In this document: positions 25,701 to 37,346 of the stretch, piece by piece | Position numbering within the stretch: the stretch's first letter is position 1 | Layout: each line of letters opens with the position of its first letter | Origin: Harmonia axyridis | Taxonomy: Eukaryota; Arthropoda; Insecta; Coleoptera; Coccinellidae | NCBI RefSeq assembly: GCF_914767665.1 | Contig: NC_059508.1 | Coordinates: forward strand, 9,936,001 to 10,000,000 | Direction of reading: 5' to 3' | Length of the DNA: 64,000 bases | Program-made: the position numbers and the translations under genes | The notes under the pieces: generated by a model | Databases searched by the model: none | What the model was told of the DNA's origin: nothing | Seen by the model: the letters and a program-made list of their open reading frames with translations, nothing else

Positions 25701-28700
25701 CTATCTCAAATGTTTTGAAAGTATGGGGCAGTTGTCCAACTACACCCCCCCTTTCACAAAAAAACCTAACCATCAAATCCTTCATCAGGAGGGAAGCAAT
25801 CCAAAATTAAATCATCTTTTATAATGACGGAATGAATCCACGTAATTTAGAATCAATGAAAGTTTTTCAATAAATGAAAACTTCTTAGCAACCAAATACG
25901 CCAACAACCATCAACAACCAGAAGCAATATAACATTTTTCCATTTCACAGTGGACTCAAGTTTAAGTTAGTACCCTCATATTCGCAAATATACGTTAAAC
26001 TACGTTTCGACAGCGAAGTTTTCATCTTCAAAAACGAAGAGTTTACAGATCCTAACTTCTTGTTTTCGAAGATGAAAATATCGTTTCTCTATTTCAGTAT
26101 CGTAATGAGTTCATTACAGTTCTGAAAACAGTGCTGTAATGTACTCATTACAGCATTGTTTTCAGTTAAATTTTTCGTTTTGTGGTTGTCTACACAGACT
26201 TCCAATCCTGTCAAAATTCAACACACATCAATGGACTAGTTTAGTGATGTTGATAATACTATATTTGACACGATAGAATTAAAATATAGAGCAAAACTGA
26301 TAAATCAGTGAAAAATTTTTGAAAATCCATCAATAAATGACTGAGAAATAGATTATTTAAATTTACGTATTTTAGCGCGGAACGTCTTTGGTCTGTGACG
26401 TCACGGCACTTGCTTGTGATCGCTACCCAATAAATTACGTTTAAATGCTTAGCCGCGCCAAGGCTCTCGCGCCGTTTGTAGTTGTACAGTGTAGTTTCAA
26501 CTCGAGTTTTGTTTTTATGTCACCATAATGGAAGAAGGCTTCGTGGAAGGACAAAGTGACAATTTGCCTAAAAGAGATATATTCGCATTGATGGAGTTTT
26601 TTGCTTCAAATCCATCTTATGTCAGTGCTGAAATAAAAGGAGCTAAACTTTTCAAGTAAGTATCTACTTTTGAGTTTGCTTCATCATGGTTCAACTTATA
26701 ACGATGATTTATTTAAAAAACGTTTCATAAACAGTTTGTAGTTGAGTACTGGTTGTTGAAGTCTATCCATTATCAATGGCAAAGCATATTTATGAGAGGA
26801 GTAAAAAGTAATAAGAGAAAAAAGTAATGTTTACTGCCCGTATACACACATATTATGAAGTAGTTTTAGGTGCAATTATGTCACGCCTCATTAATTTGCA
26901 CCACTTCTTCCTTTGATTCATGTCATTTGGTACATGAAAAAACAATTTATTGGGGTTTTAAATTGTCGTGCTTGCACCCATAGGTACAATACAATATTTG
27001 TAGAATTTTTTTTTCATTTCAGCCATCGTGTAACGAACAAAACACGACACGAACGGCACAAGTGATTGTACACCAATGAATTCGTAAGCACTCTGCGAAT
27101 ACCAGTCGCCTCGTGTAAGTGGCGTGACGTCACACACTAGACGCTGCGTACTATGAAATTATTCTTCCAAGCGCAACTTCAAAGTCCCATAACTTTTTCA
27201 TTTCTAGAGATATTTCAATGATTCTTACACATTTTTGTTTCATTTCACTTAAATTTTCAGAATTAATCCTTAACAAAAAAATTGAAAACTAGTCCATTGT
27301 CAATATGATATAATTTGGATAAAGTGAAATGATTTACGACGTTATTCGCGATTTCTCTTAATTCTGTTGGTGTCAAATCGGTTTCGGCAGAAATAATTCA
27401 CTAATTTAATGCGTAATTATAAATAATTTAAAAATTTGAAACGTACGATTCTAATTCATATTCCGTAATCTGTCAATTTTCGCAACAGTCACACCAACTG
27501 CCAAGATACAATACAAATGTCACTAGGATGTTTAATCTGAATATTTCATTGAATTTCGACAATATTTCATAAAAATTGACTGAAATAAAGAAAATATCGT
27601 AGAATACTCGTTGCAGAAGGCAATTCCAACACTCATTCAAAAACTCTCGTTCAGAAACTCGCTCCTTCGTCGCTCGTTTTCGAATTTCGCATTCGTGTTG
27701 GAATAGGAGCCATTCTGCAACTTGTTCCAGAATATACTATTCCGAAACGAAATTTAACGTCTGTGATATAGATAAGATGATAGCTAATCCAACTTTAACC
27801 AACAACTATACAATAAAAATAATCTAAACCAAAAAGTTGAACCTTCTCATTCCATTTATCAATTCTTCTTGCAACCTTGTCAAGTAGTCTTTTTGCTTAT
27901 TCTCAAAACTTCACCCACATATTCATCAGAGCAAAACTATTTTCATCCCTCCTGATATTTAGACATATTGAGTAATTTGAATTATTTCAATTCTGGGTAA
28001 TTGAAAATTTATTTGTATTCTATTTACAGTTTTTCAAGAAAATACTATAATTAGCGGAAATTTGGTTCAAATACCATGCTCTTGAAAGACTAAAAATCAA
28101 AGGATTCAATTATAGAAGAATAATTTCCAAAGAACAAGACGTAAGGAAAATGGGTGCTGCACCAGAATGCAAACAATTAAGATTTTAAGAATATTAAAAA
28201 TTTCGATATATAGAAAATATATTTAATTTTAAAGAATTAATTGATTTTTTTTTATTAACCTGGAAAAAAAAATTTTGTCCCCAAGAAAGAAAATCAACAA
28301 AAAGACCTGTCCCTAGAGCGAGGGGGCCGAAACCCCACAATAATCCTCATTCTGAGGAATATTATAATAACATCTTTTTTTTTTCATAGTCGGTGGAAAG
28401 CAGCTCTTCCATTGACACATATACCCCAAAAGAAGGGGTTTATTACAGTCCTAATTGAGAGTCCAAGCGTATCATGCAATAACCGACTTGAAAATCCAGG
28501 TCCAGGTTAACAAAAAATTATGAATCGTTTGAAACCTCGAAACAACACCCTGTACATCGGAATTTTGAAAATCTATTTTCATATTCGGAAACACCACTAA
28601 AAACTAAACTGAGACGTGTACTTCAAATTTTCGCGCAGACAGTTTTGCTGCTCAAATTTTCAACGTAAGAGTGAAGTTTTTAAGAACGGATACCTGAAAG

Positions 28701-31700
28701 TGGTTTTAAGTTTAAAGCGACTTTTCACGATGAATTATCGAAAATATTGAATCCATAATTATTTCAACATAACCTTGTAATCAATTTTCACATTGGTTTT
28801 CCTTTTTGAAGCTGTATACCATTTCAATTTTATTTTTGAGTTATTCTCTCTTTGTTTCTCATTACTGCACAAATTTTTAACGTAAACGTGAAGTTTTAAA
28901 GAATTTGGTCTGCTGGAAGTGGTTTAAAGTAATTTTTAGTGATAAATCATATCATAAAAATAGGAGAGTCAAGCCAGAAAATGAAAAGTGATTCGGAAAG
29001 CAGTTCGAGATATTCTGAAACAAGCAAGTAAATGTTCAGATCAAAATGGAGGACATTTCGCGCCGTTTTTGTAATTATTTTGTTATTATGTTTTTTTGTT
29101 CATAATTGTTTCAAAATATACGACATCACCCTAATGCAACTCAATTCTCAGTAAGTAGAAACTGAAATAGTATACAGCTATAAAAAGGAAAACAAATGTA
29201 AAAATGAATTACAAAGTAATGTTGAAATAATTGTGGATTCAATATTTTTGATAATTCATTGTTAAAAGTCACTTCAAACCACTTTCAGGTATGCAAGTTC
29301 TTAAAAACTTCACTATTACGTTGAAAATTTGTGCAGTAAAACTGTCTGCGCGAAAATTTGAAGTACACGTCTCAGTTTAGTTTTTAATGGTGTTTCCAAA
29401 TATTAAAACAGATTTTCAAAATTCCGATGTACATGGTGTTGTTTCGAGGATTCAAACGATTCATAATTTTTTGTTAACCCGGACCTGGATTTTCAAGGCG
29501 GTTATTGCATGATACGTTTGGGCTCTCAATTAGGAACATATTTGCCAAATATAAAAAAAATATACCGGGTGATTCGTTTGATATGGCCTCAAAAAGAAAC
29601 GGGCAAAATTCATGAAACACCCTGTGTATCTCGGCTACAAAGACAGTAAGACCCAATAAATGGGGTATCTCCAGAACCGCCTTGTGAAGTATTTCCGTTT
29701 CCCAATGAAACAACCTGTATAGTTTTTTCTAGTAAAGCTCTTGTTGATTAAATACTCATTCAACTAAATTTACTTCTTGGATTCAAGAGTATTAATCTGT
29801 AACATACGTTGAACATAATTGAAAAACTCAAAATAACCTCATATTGGTAGAATGATAGTGAAATGAATATTTTTGAATTAAAAATTCTCCATATAAAGTT
29901 GTGACAAAGCCTAGTTATAGTCTTATTTGGATTTAATTCAATTATGAAACTATACAAAAAAAAATTGATAAAAAGGCATGTTACGTAAAAATGGGCTAAG
30001 AAAATTTGAAGAGAAAAAACTTATTGTGAGATGACAAGAAAATATGAGAAATTGAGACAGAAAAAGGGACTGACCTTGGGCTTGAGCCATCATCTGAAAG
30101 AGAATTCATGGATCCTGGATTGTCTTCATCAGCACTTGCATTTGAGGGCTCATGCAAGGCGAATGAAGAAGATTGGCTCGAAGTTGAAGGTTGGTTGTGG
30201 CTGAAAGAGTAATCCTAATATAAAAAATATGGAACGATGATAATCAATATAAATCTAACCCAGAACTGGTAGTATTACTCTTTGTATTTGTTCTTCGAGC
30301 AGAATTGGAATTACGTATGGGACTATGCCTGTTTGATGTTGCAGGTACATCATGACTGAAATGACACTCAGATCGTGTACAGTTACCTCGTAAAAAGAAA
30401 CGACATGTCCTAGTATTACGAGAACGGCTGTTGCCAGCCTGGCTCTGCTCACGATTACTGGAGTACTTCACAGCATCCCTATGGTTGTCTCTAAAAATAT
30501 TAAAAAAAAATGCAATTTAAAAATAAAATCTGGTCTCTAAAAATATTAAAAAAAAAGCAAATAAAATATTGTCTATTTGAAAAAATAAATGAAAATTTTC
30601 AAAAAAATCGTTTGATGATGATAGAGAACATAGTGAATAAGGTTATCCTCATGAATCTTTGGCTTTCACCCTTCAAAATTCAGAACAGCAGACAGGGGTC
30701 CAAAAGTTCGTAATTCCAACATAAGCATAGCTTTGTAATGAATATATATACCACACATATCCAAAACTTCAGTACTGCAGATAATTTTTTTTAAATATTT
30801 CCTCTTATTGAAATGAATTTTGGACGTCCAAAAACGAATTATCGTGATTAAAATATCAATTTTGAAAAATTTTCATGTTTTGAGAAAGAGTGATTTTCTT
30901 AATTGTTTCAATTACAATTTAAACATCTTATATCTTTCTCTACAGAATGAATATAACAAAGATCAAATACAAAAAGATATACAAATTTAACATTAACATT
31001 CAAGAACATCAAAACATTTAAGAACATCAAAACATTCAAGAACATCAAAACACTCAAGAACATCAAAACATTCAATTACAAACAATGTTGGATAAATTTT
31101 GACACAACCAAAATACTTATTTCCATTAGTAGAAAAATAAAGAATTATTTTCATTAGATAAATTATGTTTCAATTAAGATACTACGAAAGCTTGAAAAAT
31201 GTCACCAATGAAATAGACCTATGCAAAATAATTTGTCATAGAGGTTATTGAATGTGAATGAAAATTTTCATCTAAATTATTTGTTACAATTACTTTTAGT
31301 CCAATGAAATCCACAAAAAATAATTGAATTCTTTAATAAATAATAAAAAAAAATATTTTGTTGCTGTCTGAAGCTGTTCAGGGATACTTCAAGAGCAAAT
31401 CCATTTAAAGTGAGTGAAAAAAATTAGGAATAATTTAATCAATGTTGTTTGAGGGGTAAAAGTGAGCCAAAGCAAATTGAATACTTGAATGAAATATAAA
31501 TATATTCGTAAACAATATAAACTGTTCTTGGCTTAGTCACGAATAGGTATCTTATCTGAAAGTGTTCTTTATTACTGTAACATCCATTGAAATTGTTTAT
31601 TATATTAATCAAATAATTCGTCAATGAATGCACTGTCAAATAGATAATAAAAATCTCGCGAAAAAAACTGAATACGATTGTCAACATGAAGAAGGGACTG

Positions 31701-32412
31701 ATAATTTTTCTTTTCAATCGAATAACTAAATACTGTGCCATATACCCTAACATCGAACAAATGTAGTAGCATTTTATTATTAAATTTGAATAAAAACCAT
31801 TCGTCTATTGGAATGTGGGAGGATGAAAGCAGCAATAAAAATTATAATTTTAATTAGAATAATAACATAATCAAGTGTGTCAGATATTTAATTAAGTTTC
31901 TAGTTAGAAATGCTGGTTTTCAAGACCACACAATAATAAGAACAGAATTTATAGAAAAAGTTAATACAGGCTGCAGAAAATTGGTAAAAGCATACCAAAT
32001 TGCTATTAAGAACTATTATTTTGAATCCTGTTGAAGTGACATATGCAAATAAACATAATTCGGTAGATCATATGAAAAAATGTAATCTCTACTCAAATTG
32101 AACAATGTGGCGAAGAAGTGAAAATCTGACCTTCACATTAAATTCACGTGAAGTCCCAATTACACATTTTGAAAGCTCATATTGCTGTTTTGCATTGCAA
32201 GCAGAGACCTATTTCTTGAGTATTGTTCAAGACAGGTCATTTCCCCCCCATCATTTTCAACTTATGAAGCAATGACGCTATATATAACCATTTTCAAGTT
32301 GAACTTAATGTTTTATAGATCTCCACAGTTGTAAATAAAACTGTCAGTAAACTTACTCAGCATTAGAAACACACCTTCCCCGAAAATTTGGTGTTCGTGT
32401 AGATTCCGCCAT
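22710..32412 (-). CDS. Mkrn1: Makorin, RING-type E3 ubiquitin ligase with C3H zinc fingers
   Basis: Seven exons on the minus strand join in frame: 32412-32357, 30490-30260, 30200-30075, 25295-24983, 24368-24157, 23202-22926, 22853-22710 (TAA); 452 residues, the usual makorin size. First C3H finger C48-x7-C56-x4-C61-x3-H65; PAM2-like motif KDWVNAPEFVPSQ (156-168); second finger CPYVSKEGFC...H with the makorin Cys-His stretch CDMCGKAVMHPFNEEQRKGH; C3HC4 RING 266-318 (CGVCF ... CNHCFCLTCIRKW ... CPEC); final finger C354-x9-C364-x5-C370-x3-H374; acidic C-terminus. Makorins ubiquitinate proteins and bind RNA and poly(A)-binding protein; fly Mkrn1 controls oskar translation. Start chosen because MAESTR opens the first exon just before a clean donor. 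Intron 3 (4.8 kb) carries foldback elements. Diverges from the FAM8A1-like gene. Confidence 0.93.
23268..23772. mobile_element. MITE-like element with 20-22 bp terminal inverted repeats
   Basis: TGGGTATGGTCCGTATAT at the left end is repeated in reverse complement as ATATACGGACCATACCCA at the right end, about 500 bp apart. A third partial copy, GTGGTCCGTATATG, lies at about 23310. No coding capacity is visible. An AT-only run (23512-23563) sits inside. Located in a makorin intron. Confidence 0.72.
23832..24081. repeat. Perfectly phased tandem duplication, 2 x 125 bp
   Basis: Units 23832-23956 and 23957-24081 both run from AAGTTAATCATTTC(T/G)CTG through GAGGCGCTACTTTC to TTTTTTTGTGAAA(T/C)ATC. 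They differ at only a handful of positions, so the duplication is recent. Makorin intron 5. Confidence 0.9.
26122..26165. repeat. Short perfect-type hairpin (20-bp arms, 4-bp loop)
   Basis: CTGAAAACAGTGCTGTAATG at 26122-26141, the loop TACT, then CATTACAGCATTGTTTTCAG at 26146-26165, with one mismatch. A looser inverted pair (TTTTCATCTTCAAAAACGAA / TTTTCGAAGATGAAAA) lies just upstream at about 26015-26090. Probably part of a degraded palindromic element in makorin intron 3. Confidence 0.85.
26381..27149. mobile_element. Possible element bounded by inverted TGACGTCA-containing ends
   Basis: CGTCTTTGGTCTGTGACGTC at 26383 and the reverse complement of ACGTCACACACTAGACG near 27127-27143 match over about 25 of 30 positions, extending beyond the self-palindromic TGACGTCA core to CGTCT outside and CACTT inside. 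They flank the orphan exon at 26528. The core alone is a CRE-type (CREB/ATF) site, so a promoter element plus chance is an alternative. Confidence 0.35.
26528..27065 (+). pseudogene. Orphan first exon resembling SWIM-type protein N-terminus
   Basis: An ATG at 26528 opens 42 codons (MEEGFVEGQ ... IFALMEFFASNPSYVSAEIK, GAKLF) and runs into a consensus donor AA|GTAAGT at 26655/26656. The only nearby acceptor (TTTTCATTTCAG at 27011-27022) would add 14 codons and a stop, a 56-residue product. The FxxxNPxxVSAEIKGxK pattern reminds me of the N-terminus of SWIM-zinc-finger/YqaJ-type proteins that are multiplied in some insect genomes, but no SWIM or nuclease part follows. It is therefore likely a truncated copy. 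It lies antisense in makorin intron 3. Recognition is from memory and moderate. Confidence 0.4.
27610..27722. repeat. Small foldback element
   Basis: GTTGCAGAAGGCAATTCCAA at 27610 pairs with TTGGAATAGGAGCCATTCTG to CAAC at 27699-27722. The core CGTTCAGAAACTCGCTCCTT then CGTCGCTCG separates the arms. No coding capacity. Confidence 0.7.
28450..29534. mobile_element. Foldback element, about 330-bp inverted arms
   Basis: The ends CCTAATTGAGAG and CTCTCAATTAGG are reverse complements. Similarity continues inward for about 330 bp on each side (28450-28785 against 29205-29534), including GTTAACAAAAAATTATGAAT and AACTGAGACGTGTACTTCAA. The middle 400 bp partly repeats the inner arm sequence again near 28850-28940. 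No open frame. The copy sits in makorin intron 3; the arms have diverged by scattered changes, so it is not recent. Confidence 0.88.
29565..29717. mobile_element. Short MITE-like fragment
   Basis: Starts CCGGGTGATTCGTTTGA and ends CATTGGGAAACGG/CCAATGAAACAACCTG style, with TA on both sides. Terminal match is only about 10 bp. It directly follows the foldback element. Confidence 0.45.
30996..31075. repeat. 18-bp minisatellite, about 4.4 units
   Basis: ACATTCAAGAACATCAAA repeats head to tail with single substitutions (TTTAAG, CTCAAG variants). No spacers, so not a CRISPR array. Makorin intron 1. Confidence 0.92.
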
Positions 32413-33722
32413 ATTGGCGGTTAGCAGTCAAAATTCTTAACCGTTTTTTGACCTAAGAATCAAATGACATGCTCTTTCCTCTCCAGATAATGCAAATAGG
32501 ATTGGCTCTTCTTGATGTTCTCTACTGCAAATAACAATATGAACTGTACCAACAAAAGATTGTTTTTCTAAACACCATTAATCTCTTGGCAGATGTACAC
32601 ACACTCGAGTTCCAACAATCCTACAACTCAACTCAACAGAAATGCAACCAGTAACGAACAAAACGATTAATTAAATGACCTCCCCCCTCTTTTCCACTGT
32701 TGCCGTTTAAAAAAATATAACAATCCTGAATAGTCCGGTAAATTTTGAAATATCGTTATATCGAATCGGTGTTCAATAAATGATAATAAAATAACTGAAA
32801 AACCTAGAAGAAAAGGCAATTATAATGAGAGGATGTAATATATATGAACGAATGAGAAAATATGCAGGTTTCTCAAAAACCGATGGACTTTTTTGCTCAA
32901 CAAAGTCCGAAACTCGTCTTGTTTTCAGTGTTATTTAGAAAAGTATGAATTTGGTGAATTTATTGTAAAATTTTTTGATAGCTAATTGAATCAATTAATT
33001 GAACGCAAAGCATAAAAATCTGTCGATTTGACTCATTATAATTCAGAAAACAATTTTGCATTGAATAAAATTGAATTTGAAAAATACTTGTGTGTTTAGT
33101 GATTTATCCTGACTCTTCCAAATCTCTAAGGCATAGGATTACCCACTTTATAATTTCAAACTCATAGTTTCTTCAAATAAAATTATTTTAGATACTTACA
33201 TTTTTAACAATTTACACTGTGATACGTAGGATTAGGCGCTATCGATTAAGTCTGACAACCACGCAAAAACCGATATCAACCGAAAGAGACACGAACCTGT
33301 TTTATAGAATGAAAATAAATTTCCCAGGGTATTCAACCAGAGAAACGTCCTGGCGTTTCTCTAGCTTTTCCATTTATCGATGTTCTGACATCGAAAAATG
33401 TTCACTCAAATGTAATAATTATAGCATGCCAATAACCTAAATCTAGAATCGATAATATAATATTTTTTCATTTGGAAAATGTAATTAAAAAAAAAATTAC
33501 TCCTTCATTTACCATTTATTTTCCCGCCATCAGCTGCTCACCTTAACAGACCATAGAGTGGCTAGCAAGTAATATTTATTTATTTACATTTTACATCTAG
33601 TGAAACTTCTCCCAATTGACAGTTTTACGTCAGTATTGTAAGGAGAGAGTTTCAAACTATTATTCAAGTATGGAATATTGATATGATTTTTTCCTCAAAG
33701 TAGGTAATATACAAATATTAGG
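32413..33722. promoter_or_regulatory. Intergenic region between divergent makorin and FAM8A1-like genes
   Basis: The two coding starts are 1.3 kb apart on opposite strands, so both promoters and 5' UTRs must lie here. No TATA box or named motif can be assigned with confidence, and no further gene was seen. Confidence 0.45.
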
Positions 33723-34666
33723 ATGGAGGAATCCAACCGCGAAATTACTCGTGAAGAGTACATTAGTAGCTTGAAGCAATGGTTAGATAACGCTAGATCA
33801 TGGGGAGAATATTCTAGACACTATTTCCTATGTGCAGGCTTAGCGAACGAAATCGCACCTTCACCTGCAAATGAAAATTCTGAGCCATTCAGGTCGACAC
33901 TACAACAAAGGCCTCAAAGTGGCCAAAGGAATCCAAGTGAGTTATTCATACTATAAAAATTCATGAAGGATGTGTGAATAACATTTTTACAGTTTTTGCT
34001 CCTGCAACCTACGAATTTGTAATTCCTCCTATGTGGAAAAGATTTGTAGCAGAAATTTTAGATTTTTTCATACTTTTTGTGATAAAACTAATTTTGACAT
34101 TTGCTGCCGTAGAAACCTTCAATTTTGTGTAAGAATTACCATTGATCACTATAACATATAATAATTTATGCTGCTGTTGCAGAACTGTTGAAAATTTTGG
34201 CTTGGCCACAATTGAAAAATATTTACAAAATCCAAGGATGGCAATGCAAATGTATGTGGAGACATTGGGTTTAGAACTCTTGCATCGATGTGTTGTTTGT
34301 TGCTATGAGGTAAGATATTAATAGCGCAAATGCAAATTTTCTTCCCTATTTTATTTACAGGTATATTGGTTGAAAGGTCGGCCTTGTGCAACTCCAGGCA
34401 AACGTTACATGGGTTTGATGGTGATACAAGTTGACAACATTGTTCCTGCACCTGGCCGCTTCGAAAATAAAGTGCGAGTGAGTCCTGGTTCTTGTCTTGG
34501 ATATCAAAATGCCCTTACGAGAGCTGTTTTGAAAAATTTGTTTATTGCATTTTTGTTACCAATATGTTTCACCATGTATGTCTTTCGATATAATCGTACA
34601 GGGTATGACTTGATGTCCAAAAGTGTTGTTGTGGAATATAATCCTAATATGAATCCTATTAATTGA
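33723..34666 (+). CDS. FAM8A1-like RDD-domain membrane protein
   Basis: Four exons join in frame: 33723-33936, 33993-34128, 34183-34309, 34361-34666 (TGA), giving 260 residues. N-terminal REEYISSLKQWLDNARSWGE (res. 9-28) is the conserved cytosolic block. The RDD region starts near residue 86 with WKRFVAEILDFFILFVIKL, a membrane segment carrying the Arg and Asp of the family name; later come TPGKRYMGLMVIQV and the membrane segment NLFIAFLLPICFTMYVF. Human FAM8A1 is an ER membrane protein of the HRD1 ERAD complex; the same role here is inference. All introns are 50-60 nt. AATAAA at 34691 and 34711 follow the stop. Length is shorter than the human protein, as the N-terminal extension is missing. 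Confidence 0.85.
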
Positions 34667-34690
34667 ATTCAACCATTTTTATTTAATTTT

Positions 34691-34716
34691 AATAAATCAA
34701 TTGTTGTCAGAATAAA
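34691..34716 (+). terminator. Poly(A) signals of the FAM8A1-like gene
   Basis: Two AATAAA hexamers (34691, 34711) within 50 bases of the stop codon, followed by a T/G-rich stretch. Confidence 0.6.
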
Positions 34717-35074
34717 TTCCCTATTTTGTTATTTTGCCTTCTTAATTCAGCATATTAATTACCCTTAAAAAATCTGGAGAAAGGATGCCTACTTCTGATG
34801 ATGAAGGAAATTCAATCCATAAACATGTTAGTATATAAACTAAATTCCACTCAAAGTGTTGACAAGTGGTACAACATATCCATCAAGATTATTTTCATTA
34901 AAACAATAAACAACTGTAGGTACTTTTGCTATGAGATGTTGCATTGCAAAACAATCTTCTTCAATCTGCTGAATAGAAATATTCACTTCATGGAAATTAA
35001 TGGAATAACATTTTTACATTTAAATATTTGGTTGGTAAAAAGTTTATTTTTTTCTTGGTAAATTGTTTTTTTTT

Positions 35075-36298
35075 CAATGTTTGTTGCATCTTATGATTGA
35101 TGTACATTCAAATTGAAATCCAATGCAACTAATTAGCTTCTTCCCAAAAACAAAGAATTCGAGTTGAATATAGAATTTTCCACCCGATTTTCATTACTTA
35201 CAATTAACAATCTTGAAAGCAGTTTTTCTATAACCGCAAATTTTCAGCCATCTATGAATAACTATTTTACAACTCTCAGATTTTAGCCACCAAAGTATTA
35301 CTAATTATACCACAAGTCTTCTGGGCGGATGCGTTTAAATATAGCGCATCCACTATATATTGCTTATGAAATTCTGAATACTGAATGTAGGTACCCACAA
35401 AGGACAGACTTCATTGTTTTATATGTCTCGAAACAAAATCAGTTCGAAACATATTTGTACAACATTTTTCTGTGAATTAATTTGATTTTAATTACTCTAT
35501 GAATTGAAATTAAATGCTTCTTAATTGAATGCGCTCATGTCCTCTAATAAAAGGAATATTTTCGAAACAAACTCAGCTATGCAAAAAGAAACGTGAATGT
35601 CAAATTCGCAGAATATTTAATATTACTCGTATCAAAGAGAATGTTCTACTAATATGAAATTCCAATGTGATTTCGTTTAGCTTCAATTTGTCAGAGTTAG
35701 GTCCCAATTTCAAGGTATAGGCAATGACAGAGATATATCGGAAGATGTATAATTGTAAATTGTGCATTTTAGTTTTTCTATCACAGTGTGTGTGACATTT
35801 TTTAATGAATTTAGTGTAATCTTTGTATGATTTTTTTTAATGAATGATATACAAAAGGCATTAAGAGTAAAGTGTGTGCAAATTTCGATGTTTTAGCACT
35901 ACAACTTTTAAACAAGAGGAGATAGACCAAATCTGATATATACCACATTCTGGCTCTTTTTTTTAGAGAAACTAACAAACTAGAATTCATTTTTGTTCTC
36001 AATGTTTGTTGCATCTTATGATTGATGTACATTAAAATTGATATCCAATGCAACTAAAGAGCTTCTTTCCAAAACCAATGAATTCGAGTTGAATATAGAA
36101 TTTTCCACCCGATTTTATTTCTTACAATTAACAATCTTGAAAGCAGTTTTTCTACAACCGCAAATTCTCAGCCATCTATGAATAACTATTCTACAGCCCA
36201 CAGATTTTAGCAACCAAAATATTACTAATTATACCATAAGTCTTCCGGGTGGATGCGTTTAAATATAGCGCATCCACCATATATTGCTTATGCAATTC
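35075..36298. repeat. Composite repeat with about 300-bp direct terminal repeats
   Basis: 35075-35374 and 36000-36298 are direct repeats (CATCTTATGATTGATGTACA ... GATGCGTTTAAATATAGCGC) with several substitutions and a small indel. The 625 bp between them recurs, without these flanks, at 39805-40440. This looks like an LTR-type or nested arrangement, but no primer-binding site or coding sequence is visible, so a tandem duplication is equally possible. Confidence 0.78.
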
Positions 36299-37346
36299 GG
36301 CTATAAAGCCGAAGTTTTCGTATTTTCGTCTACGTTGCAGGTTTATACTCTTGTTTGCCTGCTCCAAAGTTAAGTTTAGTAAATTGGGTATAGACAAATT
36401 TTCTACTAATTTTAATTTTTGGAATTTCAAAGAGAAAATGACATTGATGTGCTATCACTTCTGAATTAGGATGCGAATGCTTACACTTATTCAAACTGAT
36501 AATTTATTTTCTCTAGACAGTCTAAGCTATTAGGATAAAGCTTCATCGGTGAATATATTCTCCAATCAAACCTCCTTGAAAATTTTCCCACAAAACCGAG
36601 ACCTTTTAGAAATAAACTGATTGCAGATTTGCATTTGGTGTACTCAAACCTTTGAATGTACAATATGATTTACTTGTCTTGAAAAAAATAGATAATTCGT
36701 AAGATGTGACCTGATGGTTTGTTATTTCAGCAATAGTTTTTTATTACATTCTGCAAAATTTTCACACGAAAATAAATAAATTTTCATGATTTTTCAAAAT
36801 CAAAGATTTGTTGACTAAGGTCATTCAAAAGCCTGAATTGGATTATAATATTTCAACGAGAATTTTCACTGGTACATTATTGAAGAAACAAGACAAAAAA
36901 GGTTCAACTATAATGTTTATTTTAATGTTTTTTTAACATTAGAGATTCTTCTTACGTCTACTTAATTTCTAGACATTTAAAAAAATATTTACAACTTATA
37001 GAACTATTCACTTAGCTATAGTAGGAATATTACAGCATATATTGGTAATAATTTGAAAGACATTTATTTATATCATTTTACACTCACGGTCAATTGATAC
37101 GTCAATATAATACAAGGATTTTCAATGAAAAATACAAAGCAGATAATGCAGACCAGGCATCCTCTTTTGATTTCATTAATTTATCAGTCAACAGTTTGCA
37201 AAAATATGTACAATATTTCCATTGCTCAGTTATCTCATCAATGAGCAATCGTTCAACAACTATACCAATGAACTCAAACTTACATCTTTGGTTTTCGGAG
37301 TTCTATCAAACTCAATATCGAGTAATTTGTTTTAAACATACCAATA

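Noticed and set aside
30996..31075. CRISPR-like regular repeat
   Set aside because: Units are adjacent without spacers; it is an 18-bp minisatellite in an intron of a eukaryotic gene.
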